DNA of 13,408 bases from Elusimicrobiota bacterium. GTDB taxonomy: Bacteria; CG03; SLGR01; PWQF01. The DNA is taken from positions 1 through 13,408 of the forward strand of contig PWQF01000155.1 in the NCBI GenBank assembly GCA_003556865.1. Direction: 5' to 3'. Position numbers and translations under genes: made by a program. Position 1 is the stretch's first letter; each line of letters opens with the position of its first letter. The notes beneath the pieces were generated by a model. The model searched no databases and was not told where the DNA came from. It saw nothing but the letters and a program-made list of their open reading frames with translations. Below, in pieces: positions 1 to 6,762 of this stretch.

Positions 1-374
1 ATTTCAGATATGTTTTCATAAACTTTCTTTACCGTGCCCGACCCCGCTTCAAAAACTTCAAACCCCATAGCCCTGAGCCTGGCGGCCAGCTCCCGGTGGG
101 GCTCTCCCGCCGTAAAGACAATTTCAGGATTAATGCTTTTTATCATCTCCAGGGACGGGTTTATCATTTCACCCACCGAAACCTTGCCGGTGGCGGGAGG
201 AGGGTAATCGCAGCTGGATGTGACCCCGTAAAGCTTTTCTTCCCCCCCCAGAAAATATATTATTTCCGTAACTGCCGGCGATAGTGAAACATACCCGTAT
301 CCCTCTTCCTTTTCAGGAGCTGCTGAACAGGATACGGAAATCAAAATAAAAAAAAGTAAAATATTTTTAAGCAT
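1..374 (-). CDS. BtuF-like cobalamin/iron-chelate ABC transporter substrate-binding lipoprotein (3' part outside the window)
   Basis: The visible N-terminal 124 residues resemble periplasmic binding proteins of the BtuF/FepB class, which capture vitamin B12 or a siderophore outside the membrane and pass it to an ABC importer. Residues 1-15 are a short hydrophobic signal and Cys16 (context SVSC-SAAP) is the likely lipidated cysteine, though the lipobox is not classical. Residues 29-41 (VSLSPAVTEIIYF), the CDYPP stretch at 55-59 and INPSLEMI (71-78) followed by INPEIV (81-86) are typical family positions. The stop lies beyond base 1. The ATG at 374-372 is the only start that keeps the signal peptide, but it has no good Shine-Dalgarno: the closest GGAG (396-393) is 18 nt away, inside the upstream hairpin. 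The cobalamin riboswitch in front makes B12 or a corrinoid the most likely cargo. Confidence 0.85.
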   Translation of the reverse strand, partial: MLKNILLFFILISVSCSAAPEKEEGYGYVSLSPAVTEIIYFLGGEEKLYGVTSSCDYPPPATGKVSVGEMINPSLEMIKSINPEIVFTAGEPHRELAARLRAMGFEVFEAGSGTVKKVYENISE

Positions 375-381
375 AAAAAAA

Positions 382-400
382 CCGCGGAAATACTCCGCGG
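382..400 (-). terminator. Intrinsic terminator hairpin / expression platform of the cobalamin riboswitch
   Basis: On the minus strand a perfect 7 bp stem, CCGCGGA with TCCGCGG (400-394 and 388-382), encloses a 5 nt loop and is followed by seven T (381-375), the form of a rho-independent terminator. It lies between the aptamer and the coding region, so it is probably the switch that stops transcription when cobalamin is bound. The T run touches the ATG, and the 5' arm and loop hold the only nearby GGAG, so the same hairpin could also act on translation. Confidence 0.75.
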
Positions 401-420
401 CGGCAGGAAGCTTATATTTT

Positions 421-540
421 CACCTCCCCTTCCCTCGAAGCATCTTTATTTACGGCAGGCATTCGGGCTAAGGCCCCGGAGGGCCGTACCGTTGCGGGGC
501 AGCGTCCGATTTTACGGAACTTCCCCTGCCGTTCTTATAG
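421..540 (-). promoter_or_regulatory. Cobalamin riboswitch aptamer
   Basis: Read on the minus strand, the leader contains the ordered elements of a cobalamin riboswitch: an ACGGCAGG arm (532-525), a GGGGAAGTTCC segment, GCTGCCCCGCAACGGTA matching the conserved CCCGCaACtGTA core, AGCCCGAATGCCTGCCGT matching the B12-box region, and a purine-rich stretch ending GGGGAGGTG. The ACGGCAGG arm is exactly complementary to CCTGCCGT (459-452) and can form a closing helix. It sits between a promoter and a BtuF-like gene, the usual setting for B12 repression of uptake genes. The identification rests on motif reading; I could not run a covariance model. Confidence 0.85.
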
Positions 541-567
541 TTTATGTGATTTTATTTTTATTGTCAA
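539..567 (-). promoter_or_regulatory. Promoter of the riboswitch-btuF-like transcript
   Basis: On the minus strand a perfect -35 TTGACA (567-562) is separated by 17 nt from a -10 TAAACT (544-539, 4 of 6 consensus bases). Transcription would start near 532, at the 5' edge of the aptamer. A TATAAG just downstream is an alternative -10 but with worse spacing. Confidence 0.6.
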
Positions 568-620
568 ATAGCAGTAAGACCAACCACCTAATGCCTCATT
601 TAAAAATCTAAACGAAACCA

Positions 621-648
621 TTGACAAAAGATATGATATTGCCATAAT
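621..648 (+). promoter_or_regulatory. Promoter of htpX
   Basis: A perfect -35 TTGACA (621-626) and a -10 CATAAT (643-648, 5 of 6 consensus bases) are spaced by 16 nt, predicting a start near 655 and a leader of about 25 nt. The promoter is divergent from the riboswitch promoter; the two -35 boxes are 53 bp apart, leaving a short AT-rich stretch between them. Confidence 0.65.
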
Positions 649-679
649 GTTTAAAAAAAGAAGAAGGAGCTGATAAATA

Positions 680-1519
680 ATGTTAAACCATATAAAAACT
701 TTTATTCTGCTGACCGCAATGACCGGGCTGCTTCTGGTTGCGGGCAATATGATAGGGGGGCAGCAGGGGATGATAATTGCTTTGGTTATTGCTGTGGCAA
801 TGAATTTCACAAGCTACTGGTACTCTGACAGGATAATACTAACCATGTACAAAGCGCGGCCGGCCGAAAGGGCTACAAACCCAAACCTTTATTCTGCCGT
901 TGAGGAGCTCTGCCAGGCCGGGCAAATTCCCGTGCCCGCGGTATATATCATTCCTTCCGACGCGCCCAACGCCTTTGCCACCGGGAGAAACCCCAAGAAC
1001 GGGGCCGTGGCTGTAACCGAAGGGCTTTTGCGCCTTCTGGATAACCAGGAAATAAAAGGAGTGGTGGCCCACGAACTGAGTCACATAAAAAACAGGGATA
1101 TACTGGTGCAGACAGTTGCAGCAACCATAGCAGGGGCGGTAATGCTCCTGGCTACAATGGCCCGCTGGTCAGCACTGCTGGGGGGCGGAGGACGCGGCAG
1201 AAGAGGAGGCGGAAATATCATAGCCCTCCTGGCCGCGGCGATCATAATGCCCCTGGCTGCCATGATAGTACAGATGTCTATTTCCAGGTCAAGAGAATAC
1301 CTTGCCGACTCGGGGGGGGCCGAAATGTCGGGGAACCCCCTTTACCTGGCCCGGGCCCTGGAAAAATTAAGCAGCCACGGGAGACGGATGAAGGCCAACC
1401 AGGCGACCTCCCACCTTTTTATAGTTCAGCCCTTTAAAGGCAAAGGGATACAAGGACTTTTCAGCACCCATCCTCCGGTGGAGGAAAGAGTAAAACGATT
1501 AACAGGAAGAACCGCCTGA
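680..1519 (+). CDS. htpX: HtpX-type membrane zinc metalloprotease (M48B)
   Basis: HtpX is an inner-membrane endopeptidase that degrades damaged or misassembled membrane proteins. At 279 residues the protein has family length. Two hydrophobic segments (about 7-22 and 30-43) open the protein. The zinc site is HELSH (131-135), with Glu132 as catalytic base and Glu206 in SREYLAD as the expected third ligand. Two further hydrophobic segments (about 143-162 and 180-200) flank a Gly/Arg-rich loop (168-178), and STHPP near the end is typical of the family. An AGGAG (665-669) 10 nt before the ATG supports the start. The gene is followed after only 4 nt by the maoC-like gene, so the two are probably one transcript. 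Function by family is well supported; nothing in the sequence shows stress regulation. Confidence 0.95.
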   Translation: MLNHIKTFILLTAMTGLLLVAGNMIGGQQGMIIALVIAVAMNFTSYWYSDRIILTMYKARPAERATNPNLYSAVEELCQAGQIPVPAVYIIPSDAPNAFATGRNPKNGAVAVTEGLLRLLDNQEIKGVVAHELSHIKNRDILVQTVAATIAGAVMLLATMARWSALLGGGGRGRRGGGNIIALLAAAIIMPLAAMIVQMSISRSREYLADSGGAEMSGNPLYLARALEKLSSHGRRMKANQATSHLFIVQPFKGKGIQGLFSTHPPVEERVKRLTGRTA

Positions 1520-1523
1520 AGTA

Positions 1524-1961
1524 ATGAAAGATACGCATAAAAGCTTAAGTTTTGAAGAATTAAAAGTCGGGGACTCGGAAACGGTAACCATAAAACTGAC
1601 CCCGGAGCATATAAATTCCTTTGCCAGCGCCACGGGAGATTTTAACCCCATACACCTGGACAGCAGCTATGCTTCCAACACCCCTTTCGGCCGGCGGATT
1701 GCCCACGGTGTACTGCTTACCGGAATTGTTTCGGGGATACTGGGAACAAGGCTGCCGGGTCTGGGCACAGTCGCCAGGCAGATGAGCGCTAAATTCTCCC
1801 GGCCTGCTTACGTGGGGGAAACCGTAAAAGCAAGCGTGAGACTGGAAAAAAAGCAGGAAAAGCTTAACTTCTGCCAGTTCAGCTACAAGGTTGTCAACTC
1901 CGCGGGGAAACCTGTAGTGCGGGGCAAAGCCCTGGTAATTCCGAAAAGCTCTTCTCAGTAA
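1524..1961 (+). CDS. MaoC-like (R)-specific enoyl-CoA hydratase, hot-dog fold
   Basis: The 145-residue protein fits the single-domain MaoC/PhaJ family, which adds water to trans-2-enoyl-CoA (or acyl-carrier) substrates to give (R)-3-hydroxyacyl products. The hydratase-2 motif is clear: Asp39 and His44 in GDFNPIHLD (38-46) are the expected catalytic pair, followed by the IAHGVLLTG segment (59-67) of the central hot-dog helix. An FSRPAYVGETV stretch (91-101) is also typical. The start is 4 nt after the htpX stop, with AGGAAG (1504-1509) inside the end of htpX as a rather distant ribosome site, suggesting translational coupling. The substrate (PHA precursor, fatty-acid or other acyl-CoA) cannot be told from the sequence. 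The 3' end overlaps the converging permease gene by 7 bp. Confidence 0.88.
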   Translation: MKDTHKSLSFEELKVGDSETVTIKLTPEHINSFASATGDFNPIHLDSSYASNTPFGRRIAHGVLLTGIVSGILGTRLPGLGTVARQMSAKFSRPAYVGETVKASVRLEKKQEKLNFCQFSYKVVNSAGKPVVRGKALVIPKSSSQ

Positions 1962-2806
1962 ATAATAGTAAAAGTTAAAATAAATAAAAACGTGCTCAGG
2001 GCAACCGCCCCGGAGGCAACCCCGGGAGAATTGTTGTACTTTTCGGACAGTATGTAGGAGTTTACGGCTGATGGCATAAGGGCCAGTAAGGCTGCCGGGG
2101 CAGCATAGCAAACGGGAAAGGGCAGGATAAAAATCAGGATTAACGCCGAAAGGAACCCGGCCGTAAACCTGGCCGCAGCTGCCAGAATAACCGTGCACGC
2201 CAAAAACATTTTAAGCGAGCTCAGGCGCCACCCCACAAGCGCCAGCATAAGAAATACCGCCCAGTTTTTAAATATTTCAAAAAAGATGTTTGAATGCGGG
2301 TATGAAGGACCCCACCTGTTTAAAATAATCCCTGCCGCCAGGGCGTAAATAACAGGGATACGGAAAACTTCCCCTATACGCCCCTTCCCCGAAACCATAA
2401 GCACACCGGCAGTAAAAATGAGAAACGTTATGGAGGCATTAAAAATTACTGCAAATATTATTCCCCGGGAGCCGAATACCAGTCCGGCAGCGGGGATTCC
2501 CAGGTTGCCGGAATTCATAAAAGCCACAGGCAAAACAATATCCCTGAAGCTGCTTTCCTTAAGGTTAGTTCCCAGGACAAAAGATATAAATATGCCTATA
2601 AGCACGGTCAGCAGGGCTGCCGAAAAAAAGAAGCCCGCCTCAAATCCGGTTATCTTTGTCTCCCAGAGTATCTGAAGCACAAAAAGGGGAATTATCCCGT
2701 ACAATATTATGTCTACCAGGAAATTCTTAAATTTAGGGTGACGGGGGCCGGTAATCAGCCCCAGAAGAAAACCCGTCCCCACCGGAAGAATTATATTTAA
2801 GTGCAA
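1955..2806 (-). CDS. AEC-family (auxin efflux carrier-like) permease
   Basis: A 283-residue, very hydrophobic protein with about ten membrane segments in two halves separated by a short loop near 140-147. The first half holds the AEC signature FMNSGNLGIP (96-105), and the C-terminal half ends with the family pattern of a Pro-rich helix, a tyrosine helix (NSYILSEKY) and a final hydrophobic segment. Bacterial relatives move malate, malonate, other carboxylates or amino-acid-related compounds; the substrate here is unknown. The start is TTG (2806-2804): it is the first possible start after an in-frame TAA, and GGGGA (2820-2816) lies 9 nt upstream. It follows the zinc-finger gene after 6 nt, so both are likely co-transcribed. 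It is slightly shorter than many AEC proteins but both halves are present. Confidence 0.85.
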   Translation of the reverse strand: MHLNIILPVGTGFLLGLITGPRHPKFKNFLVDIILYGIIPLFVLQILWETKITGFEAGFFFSAALLTVLIGIFISFVLGTNLKESSFRDIVLPVAFMNSGNLGIPAAGLVFGSRGIIFAVIFNASITFLIFTAGVLMVSGKGRIGEVFRIPVIYALAAGIILNRWGPSYPHSNIFFEIFKNWAVFLMLALVGWRLSSLKMFLACTVILAAAARFTAGFLSALILIFILPFPVCYAAPAALLALMPSAVNSYILSEKYNNSPGVASGAVALSTFLFILTFTIIY

Positions 2807-2812
2807 GCCTTA

Positions 2813-3418
2813 TTATCCCCGGAAAAGATAGGAGAGTTCTTTTATGATAAGGGGCTCACTCTCAGCGCACCATTTAAGGGCCGGGCGGAAAAATTCTTTT
2901 TCCGCAATTATTTCAAATAAAATCCTTTTATCTGCAACCTGATGTTTTACCAGTATAAAGGCTTCAACGGGGGGTTTCAGGCGCCGCCCCAGCTCCTTCC
3001 CCAGGGAGTAAAGGGTATCGGGACGGGAAGCGGAGTCGGATATAATGCTTCCGCTGGCCGCAGCCTTATAATTTTCTTTTAAAACCCACCTCCAGTCCGC
3101 CCCGGGAGGAGTACTGCCGGAAGGATCCTTATGTAAAAAGGAATAATTTTTTTCTTCCAGCCGGCGGCCGTTAAAATCTCCTATCACATATTTTACCGGC
3201 TCCGGATAAGAAGCGGTGTTTGTCTCCCAGAAATTAAAAGAAGGAGAGAAAAGTTTACTCTCGGTCTCCCTGTTCCTGCAGAAATGCAGGACAATAGAGG
3301 CCTTTCTTTTCTCAAACCAGAAACAGGCCCGGCAGGCAGGCTCCCGGAAACGGGTAAAGACCATCTCCTCCTTAAGTATTTTTTCTCCGCATATGCTGCA
3401 GGTTAAGTTTTCATTCAT
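2813..3418 (-). CDS. Hypothetical protein with an N-terminal two-CxxC zinc-finger-like motif
   Basis: I do not recognise this 201-residue protein. Its N-terminus carries C7-x2-C10 and C29-x2-C32, the spacing of a small treble-clef or zinc-ribbon metal site (CSICG and CRAC). The remaining 170 residues have no obvious catalytic motif, no signal peptide and no membrane segment; a Trp/Tyr-containing middle (about 60-120) is followed by an alternating hydrophobic/charged C-terminal half. A single Cys (near residue 189) lies near the end. A weak AGGT stands 8 nt before the ATG. The gene precedes the AEC permease by 6 nt and probably shares its transcript, so a regulatory or accessory role for that permease is possible but only inferred from position. 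Confidence 0.7.
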   Translation of the reverse strand: MNENLTCSICGEKILKEEMVFTRFREPACRACFWFEKRKASIVLHFCRNRETESKLFSPSFNFWETNTASYPEPVKYVIGDFNGRRLEEKNYSFLHKDPSGSTPPGADWRWVLKENYKAAASGSIISDSASRPDTLYSLGKELGRRLKPPVEAFILVKHQVADKRILFEIIAEKEFFRPALKWCAESEPLIIKELSYLFRG

Positions 3419-3444
3419 AATTGTTACCTGGTTTCTATCCTTTC

Positions 3445-3463
3445 CCCTATAATGCTAATAGGG
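3445..3463. repeat. Inverted repeat (dyad) upstream of the zinc-finger gene
   Basis: CCCTAT and ATAGGG form a perfect 6 bp inverted repeat around a 7 nt spacer. It lies 27-45 bp upstream of the zinc-finger protein start, where a minus-strand promoter would be expected, and about 80 bp before the gdhA promoter. No T run follows on either strand, so it does not look like a terminator. It may be an operator, but a single copy is weak evidence. Confidence 0.3.
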
Positions 3464-3525
3464 TGCGGGCAATTTTTCAAGTTAAAGAGCTGCCGGAAAT
3501 TTAAACTTAAAAAAATAATTTATGC

Positions 3526-3553
3526 TTGATATTTTCTTTTAAATTATTATTAT
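3526..3553 (+). promoter_or_regulatory. Promoter of gdhA
   Basis: TTGATA (3526-3531) and TATTAT (3548-3553), each with 5 of 6 consensus bases, are spaced by 16 nt in a strongly AT-rich stretch. The predicted start near 3560 leaves a leader of about 40 nt ending in GGGAGA (3590-3595) before the gdhA ATG. Confidence 0.6.
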
Positions 3554-3600
3554 CTTAGACACAAAAATAAGGCGGATATTAAAATACCGGGAGAAAAATT

Positions 3601-4959
3601 ATGAATAACCAGATCAAGGCCGTTCTTGAGGGTTTTGAACAGAAAAACAGGGGTGAAGTTGAATTTCACCAGGCCGTAAAAGAAGTACTTACCACGATAA
3701 GCCCTGTTTTAGAGAGACATCCCGAATTTTTAAAATATAAAATCGTGGAGAGAATTGTCGAGCCTGACCGGGCCATAGTATTCCGGGTGCCCTGGGTTGA
3801 CCACAACCAGGAAGTTCAGGTAAACAGGGGGTACCGGGTACAGTTTAACAATTCAATAGGTCCCTACAAGGGGGGCTTAAGGTTTCACCCCTCCCTTAAC
3901 CTGGGTATAGTAAAATTTTTGGCTTTTGAACAGATATTTAAAAATGCCCTTACAACCCTGCCCATGGGCGGGGCTAAGGGGGGCTCTGATTTTGACCCCA
4001 AAGGAAAAACCGACATTGACATAATGAACTTCTGCCAGTCATTTATGAGAGAGCTCTTCAAACATATAGGTGAAGATATAGATGTGCCCGCCGGAGACAT
4101 AGGGGTGGGAGCAAGAGAAATAGGCTACCTTTACGGTTATTATAAACGAGTGGTTATAGAACATACCGGGGTCCTTACGGGAAAAGGGATGGAATGGGGC
4201 GGAAGCTTCATAAGGCCTGAAGCAACCGGATACGGGCTGGTTTATTTTGCCCGGGAAATGCTTAAGGATAAGGGCCAGGACTTTAAAGATAAGACCGTGG
4301 CCATAAGCGGGGCAGGAAACGTTGCCCAGTTCGCGGCGGAAAAGGCTTCCCAGCTTGGAGCCAGGGTAATAACCTTATGCGACACCGGCTCTACTATCAT
4401 AGACGAAGACGGTCTGGACGGCGATAAAATAGAATATGTAAAAGAGATAAAAAATATAAATATGGGGCGCATTAAAGATTACGCGGACAAGTATCCTGCA
4501 GTATGCCTGCCGGGGAAAAGCGAATGGGATGCAATAAGGGATGAAAAAATTAAAATCGATATCGCCCTTCCCTGCGCCACACAGAATGAGATAGAATCCG
4601 ACCATGCCCGGGCGCTGATTGAAGGGGGGTGCATATGCGTAGCCGAAGGAGCAAATATGCCTACAAACCCGGAGGCCATAAAAATACTTAAAGATAACGG
4701 GGTTCTTTTCGGACCGGGCAAGGCTGCTAACGCCGGCGGGGTATCGGTATCGGGCCTGGAGATGTCCCAGAACAGGCAGATGCAGCAGTGGAGCAGGGAA
4801 GAGGTAGATAAAAAGCTTCTGCAGATAATGAAAACAATTCACTCCGTAGTACTTGGCGCCGCGGAGGAATACGGAATGAAAAACGACTATGAGGCCGGAG
4901 CAAACATAGCCGGGTTTCTTAAAGTGGCCCGGGCTATGCTGGCCCAGGGAGTAGTCTGA
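3601..4959 (+). CDS. gdhA: Glutamate dehydrogenase, hexameric bacterial type, probably NADP-linked
   Basis: Catalyses the reversible reaction 2-oxoglutarate + ammonium + NAD(P)H to glutamate. The 452 residues equal the normal length of the small hexameric class. The substrate-binding lysines are Lys90 (PYKGGLRFHP) and Lys114, the catalytic lysine is Lys126 in PMGGAKGG (121-128), and Asp166 lies in PAGDIGVG. The nucleotide-binding domain begins with ISGAGNVAQ (235-243). Overall similarity is to NADP-specific enzymes such as the E. coli one, but cofactor preference cannot be settled by eye. GGGAGA 5 nt before the ATG supports the start. The gene stands alone with its own promoter and ends 3 bp from the end of the converging hydA, so no separate terminator fits between them. 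It could supply nitrogen assimilation or, in a fermenter of amino acids, reducing power from glutamate. Confidence 0.96.
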   Translation: MNNQIKAVLEGFEQKNRGEVEFHQAVKEVLTTISPVLERHPEFLKYKIVERIVEPDRAIVFRVPWVDHNQEVQVNRGYRVQFNNSIGPYKGGLRFHPSLNLGIVKFLAFEQIFKNALTTLPMGGAKGGSDFDPKGKTDIDIMNFCQSFMRELFKHIGEDIDVPAGDIGVGAREIGYLYGYYKRVVIEHTGVLTGKGMEWGGSFIRPEATGYGLVYFAREMLKDKGQDFKDKTVAISGAGNVAQFAAEKASQLGARVITLCDTGSTIIDEDGLDGDKIEYVKEIKNINMGRIKDYADKYPAVCLPGKSEWDAIRDEKIKIDIALPCATQNEIESDHARALIEGGCICVAEGANMPTNPEAIKILKDNGVLFGPGKAANAGGVSVSGLEMSQNRQMQQWSREEVDKKLLQIMKTIHSVVLGAAEEYGMKNDYEAGANIAGFLKVARAMLAQGVV

Positions 4960-4962
4960 GAC

Positions 4963-6744
4963 TTACCTGCCGTAAACCTTTTTTTTCCTGTAACGGGTAT
5001 GCAGAAGAGTATGGGAGAGATCTCCCAAAGGTTTTTTAAGAAAAGCTTCATAAAGCTCTTCCACGGCCGGGTTCAGGTGAGACTCCCTTATATCCATTGA
5101 CTGATCTTCATCATAAAGAGATTTAAGCCTGCTCATTCTTATCTCATAATCAGTGGGAACAGGCTGCCCGCCTCCCCCTATACATCCTCCCGGGCAGGTC
5201 ATCACTTCTATGAAATGATAAGGGCTTTTACCCTCATCCACCTCTTTAAGCAGTTTCCGGGCATTGGCCAGGCCGTGGGATATGGCCACCTTAATCTTTT
5301 TGCCTCCGATATTTACCGCAGCCTCCTTTATTTCCTTCATGCCCCTCAGCTCCTTAAGCTCCAGCGCAGGGAGCGACTTCCCGGTTAATTTAAAATAGGC
5401 CGTTCTTAAAGCCGCTTCCATAACCCCGCCGGAGCTTCCGAAAATGGTTGCTGCGCCGGTGGAAATTCCCAGAGGGCTGTCAAAGCGGGATGAAGTTAAA
5501 TTGGCAAAATCCACACCTGCCTCCCTTATCATATCCGCCAGTTCCCTTGTTGTAAGAACATGGTCAACGTCCGGGAAGCTCTCTTTATCTTTTAAGTTAA
5601 GTTCTTCTTTCCAGTATCTGAAGGCTGAATTCATTTCAGGCCTGCCGGCCTCGTATTTTTTAGCGGTGCAGGGCATAACAGAGACAACGCTAATTTTTCG
5701 GGGGTCTATTTTCAGTTTCCGGGCATAATAGGTCTTGGCTACCGCCCCGAACATCTGCTGGGGTGACTTGCAGGTAGAAAGATGATCCAGGACCTTAGGA
5801 AAAAAAGTCTCGGCAAAACTTATCCATCCCGGAGAGCAGGAAGTTATCATGGGAAGCACACCCCCGTTCTTTATACGGTGAATAAGCTCGTTTCCCTCCT
5901 CAACTATAGTAAGGTCTGCGGTAAACTGGGTATCAAAGACCCGGTCAAAACTGATTCTTTTAAGGGCAGATACCAGCCTGCCGGTCATAGCCTGCCCCGG
6001 GGCGAAATTAAACTCCTCTCCTATTGCCGCCCTTATCGCCGGGGCGGTCTGCACAACTACAAATTTTTCGGGGTCGTCTATTGCCTCCCAGACACTCCCA
6101 ACAGAACTTTTTGCCATTAAAGCACCGGTGGGACATACCAGCAGGCACTGTCCGCAGTTTACGCATTCGGATTTTGCCAGACCCCGGTCAAAAAAAGTGC
6201 TTACGTGGGCATCCATTCCCCGGCCTGCTATTTCAATGGCATTAACAGTCTGGACGCTGCTGCAGACCTCAACGCATCTTGCGCATAATATGCACTTATC
6301 GTGATCCCGGACCAGCGACGGGGAAGAGATATCCTTTTCAATATGCTTTTTTCTTATATTTGGATATGTGCTGTCTCTCACATCCAGCTCATCGGCCATC
6401 CGCTGAAGCTCGCATTTCATATTCTTATCGCATTCAAGGCAGTTGCGGGGATGGTTGGCCAATAGAAGCTTAAGATTTGTTTTCCTGGCCCGGCGGACCC
6501 TTTTGGTATTGGTAAATATTTCCAGCCCCTCGCTTATCCGGGTAACGCAGGCCCGGACAAGGGCTCGGGCACCCTTGACCTCAACAACGCATATACCGCA
6601 TGAGGCCCGGCGGCTTACCCCTTCCATGTAGCATAAATTGGGTATTTTAATACCGGCCTTAAGGCAGGCCTCCAGCACTGAAATCCCCTCATACATAAGA
6701 TAATCCTTCTGGTTTATTTTTATTCTAAGCTGTTTGCTGCTCAT
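4963..6744 (-). CDS. hydA: [FeFe]-hydrogenase catalytic subunit HydA/HndD type
   Basis: The catalytic subunit of a multimeric NAD(P)-linked [FeFe]-hydrogenase, 593 residues, interconverting H2 with protons and electrons in the cytoplasm. Domains in order: a plant-type [2Fe-2S] domain (Cys38, 49, 52, 66); a His-Cys3 [4Fe-4S] site (His98, Cys102, 105, 111); two ferredoxin [4Fe-4S] sites (Cys151, 154, 157, 161 and Cys194, 197, 200, 204); then the H-cluster domain with L1 TSCSPGW (301-307), L2 MPCTAKK (357-363) and L3 EVMTCPGGCIGGGGQP (513-528). The C-terminal SHTLLHTRY stretch is typical of HndD-like subunits. L1 has Ser304 where the textbook motif has a second Cys. A strong AAGGAG (6757-6752) 7 nt before the ATG supports the start, 18 nt after the nuoF-gltD stop. 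There is no extra C-terminal [2Fe-2S] domain as found in some homologues. Confidence 0.95.
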   Translation of the reverse strand: MSSKQLRIKINQKDYLMYEGISVLEACLKAGIKIPNLCYMEGVSRRASCGICVVEVKGARALVRACVTRISEGLEIFTNTKRVRRARKTNLKLLLANHPRNCLECDKNMKCELQRMADELDVRDSTYPNIRKKHIEKDISSPSLVRDHDKCILCARCVEVCSSVQTVNAIEIAGRGMDAHVSTFFDRGLAKSECVNCGQCLLVCPTGALMAKSSVGSVWEAIDDPEKFVVVQTAPAIRAAIGEEFNFAPGQAMTGRLVSALKRISFDRVFDTQFTADLTIVEEGNELIHRIKNGGVLPMITSCSPGWISFAETFFPKVLDHLSTCKSPQQMFGAVAKTYYARKLKIDPRKISVVSVMPCTAKKYEAGRPEMNSAFRYWKEELNLKDKESFPDVDHVLTTRELADMIREAGVDFANLTSSRFDSPLGISTGAATIFGSSGGVMEAALRTAYFKLTGKSLPALELKELRGMKEIKEAAVNIGGKKIKVAISHGLANARKLLKEVDEGKSPYHFIEVMTCPGGCIGGGGQPVPTDYEIRMSRLKSLYDEDQSMDIRESHLNPAVEELYEAFLKKPLGDLSHTLLHTRYRKKKVYGR

Positions 6745-6762
6745 GTATATACTCCTTACCTT

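Noticed and set aside
239..252. Run of C (minus-strand G) as a possible frameshift in the BtuF-like gene
   Set aside because: BtuF-like motifs occur in the same frame on both sides of the run, so the frame is intact.
96..284. Plus-strand small open frame near the left edge
   Set aside because: It is antisense to the BtuF-like gene, whose protein motifs are convincing.
1560..2198. Long minus-strand open frame of 212 codons
   Set aside because: It lies antisense to the MaoC gene and in another frame of the permease gene, has no recognisable motif, and both overlapped genes have clear family signatures.
3445..3463. Dyad as a terminator
   Set aside because: Only a 6 bp AT-containing stem and no T run on either strand.
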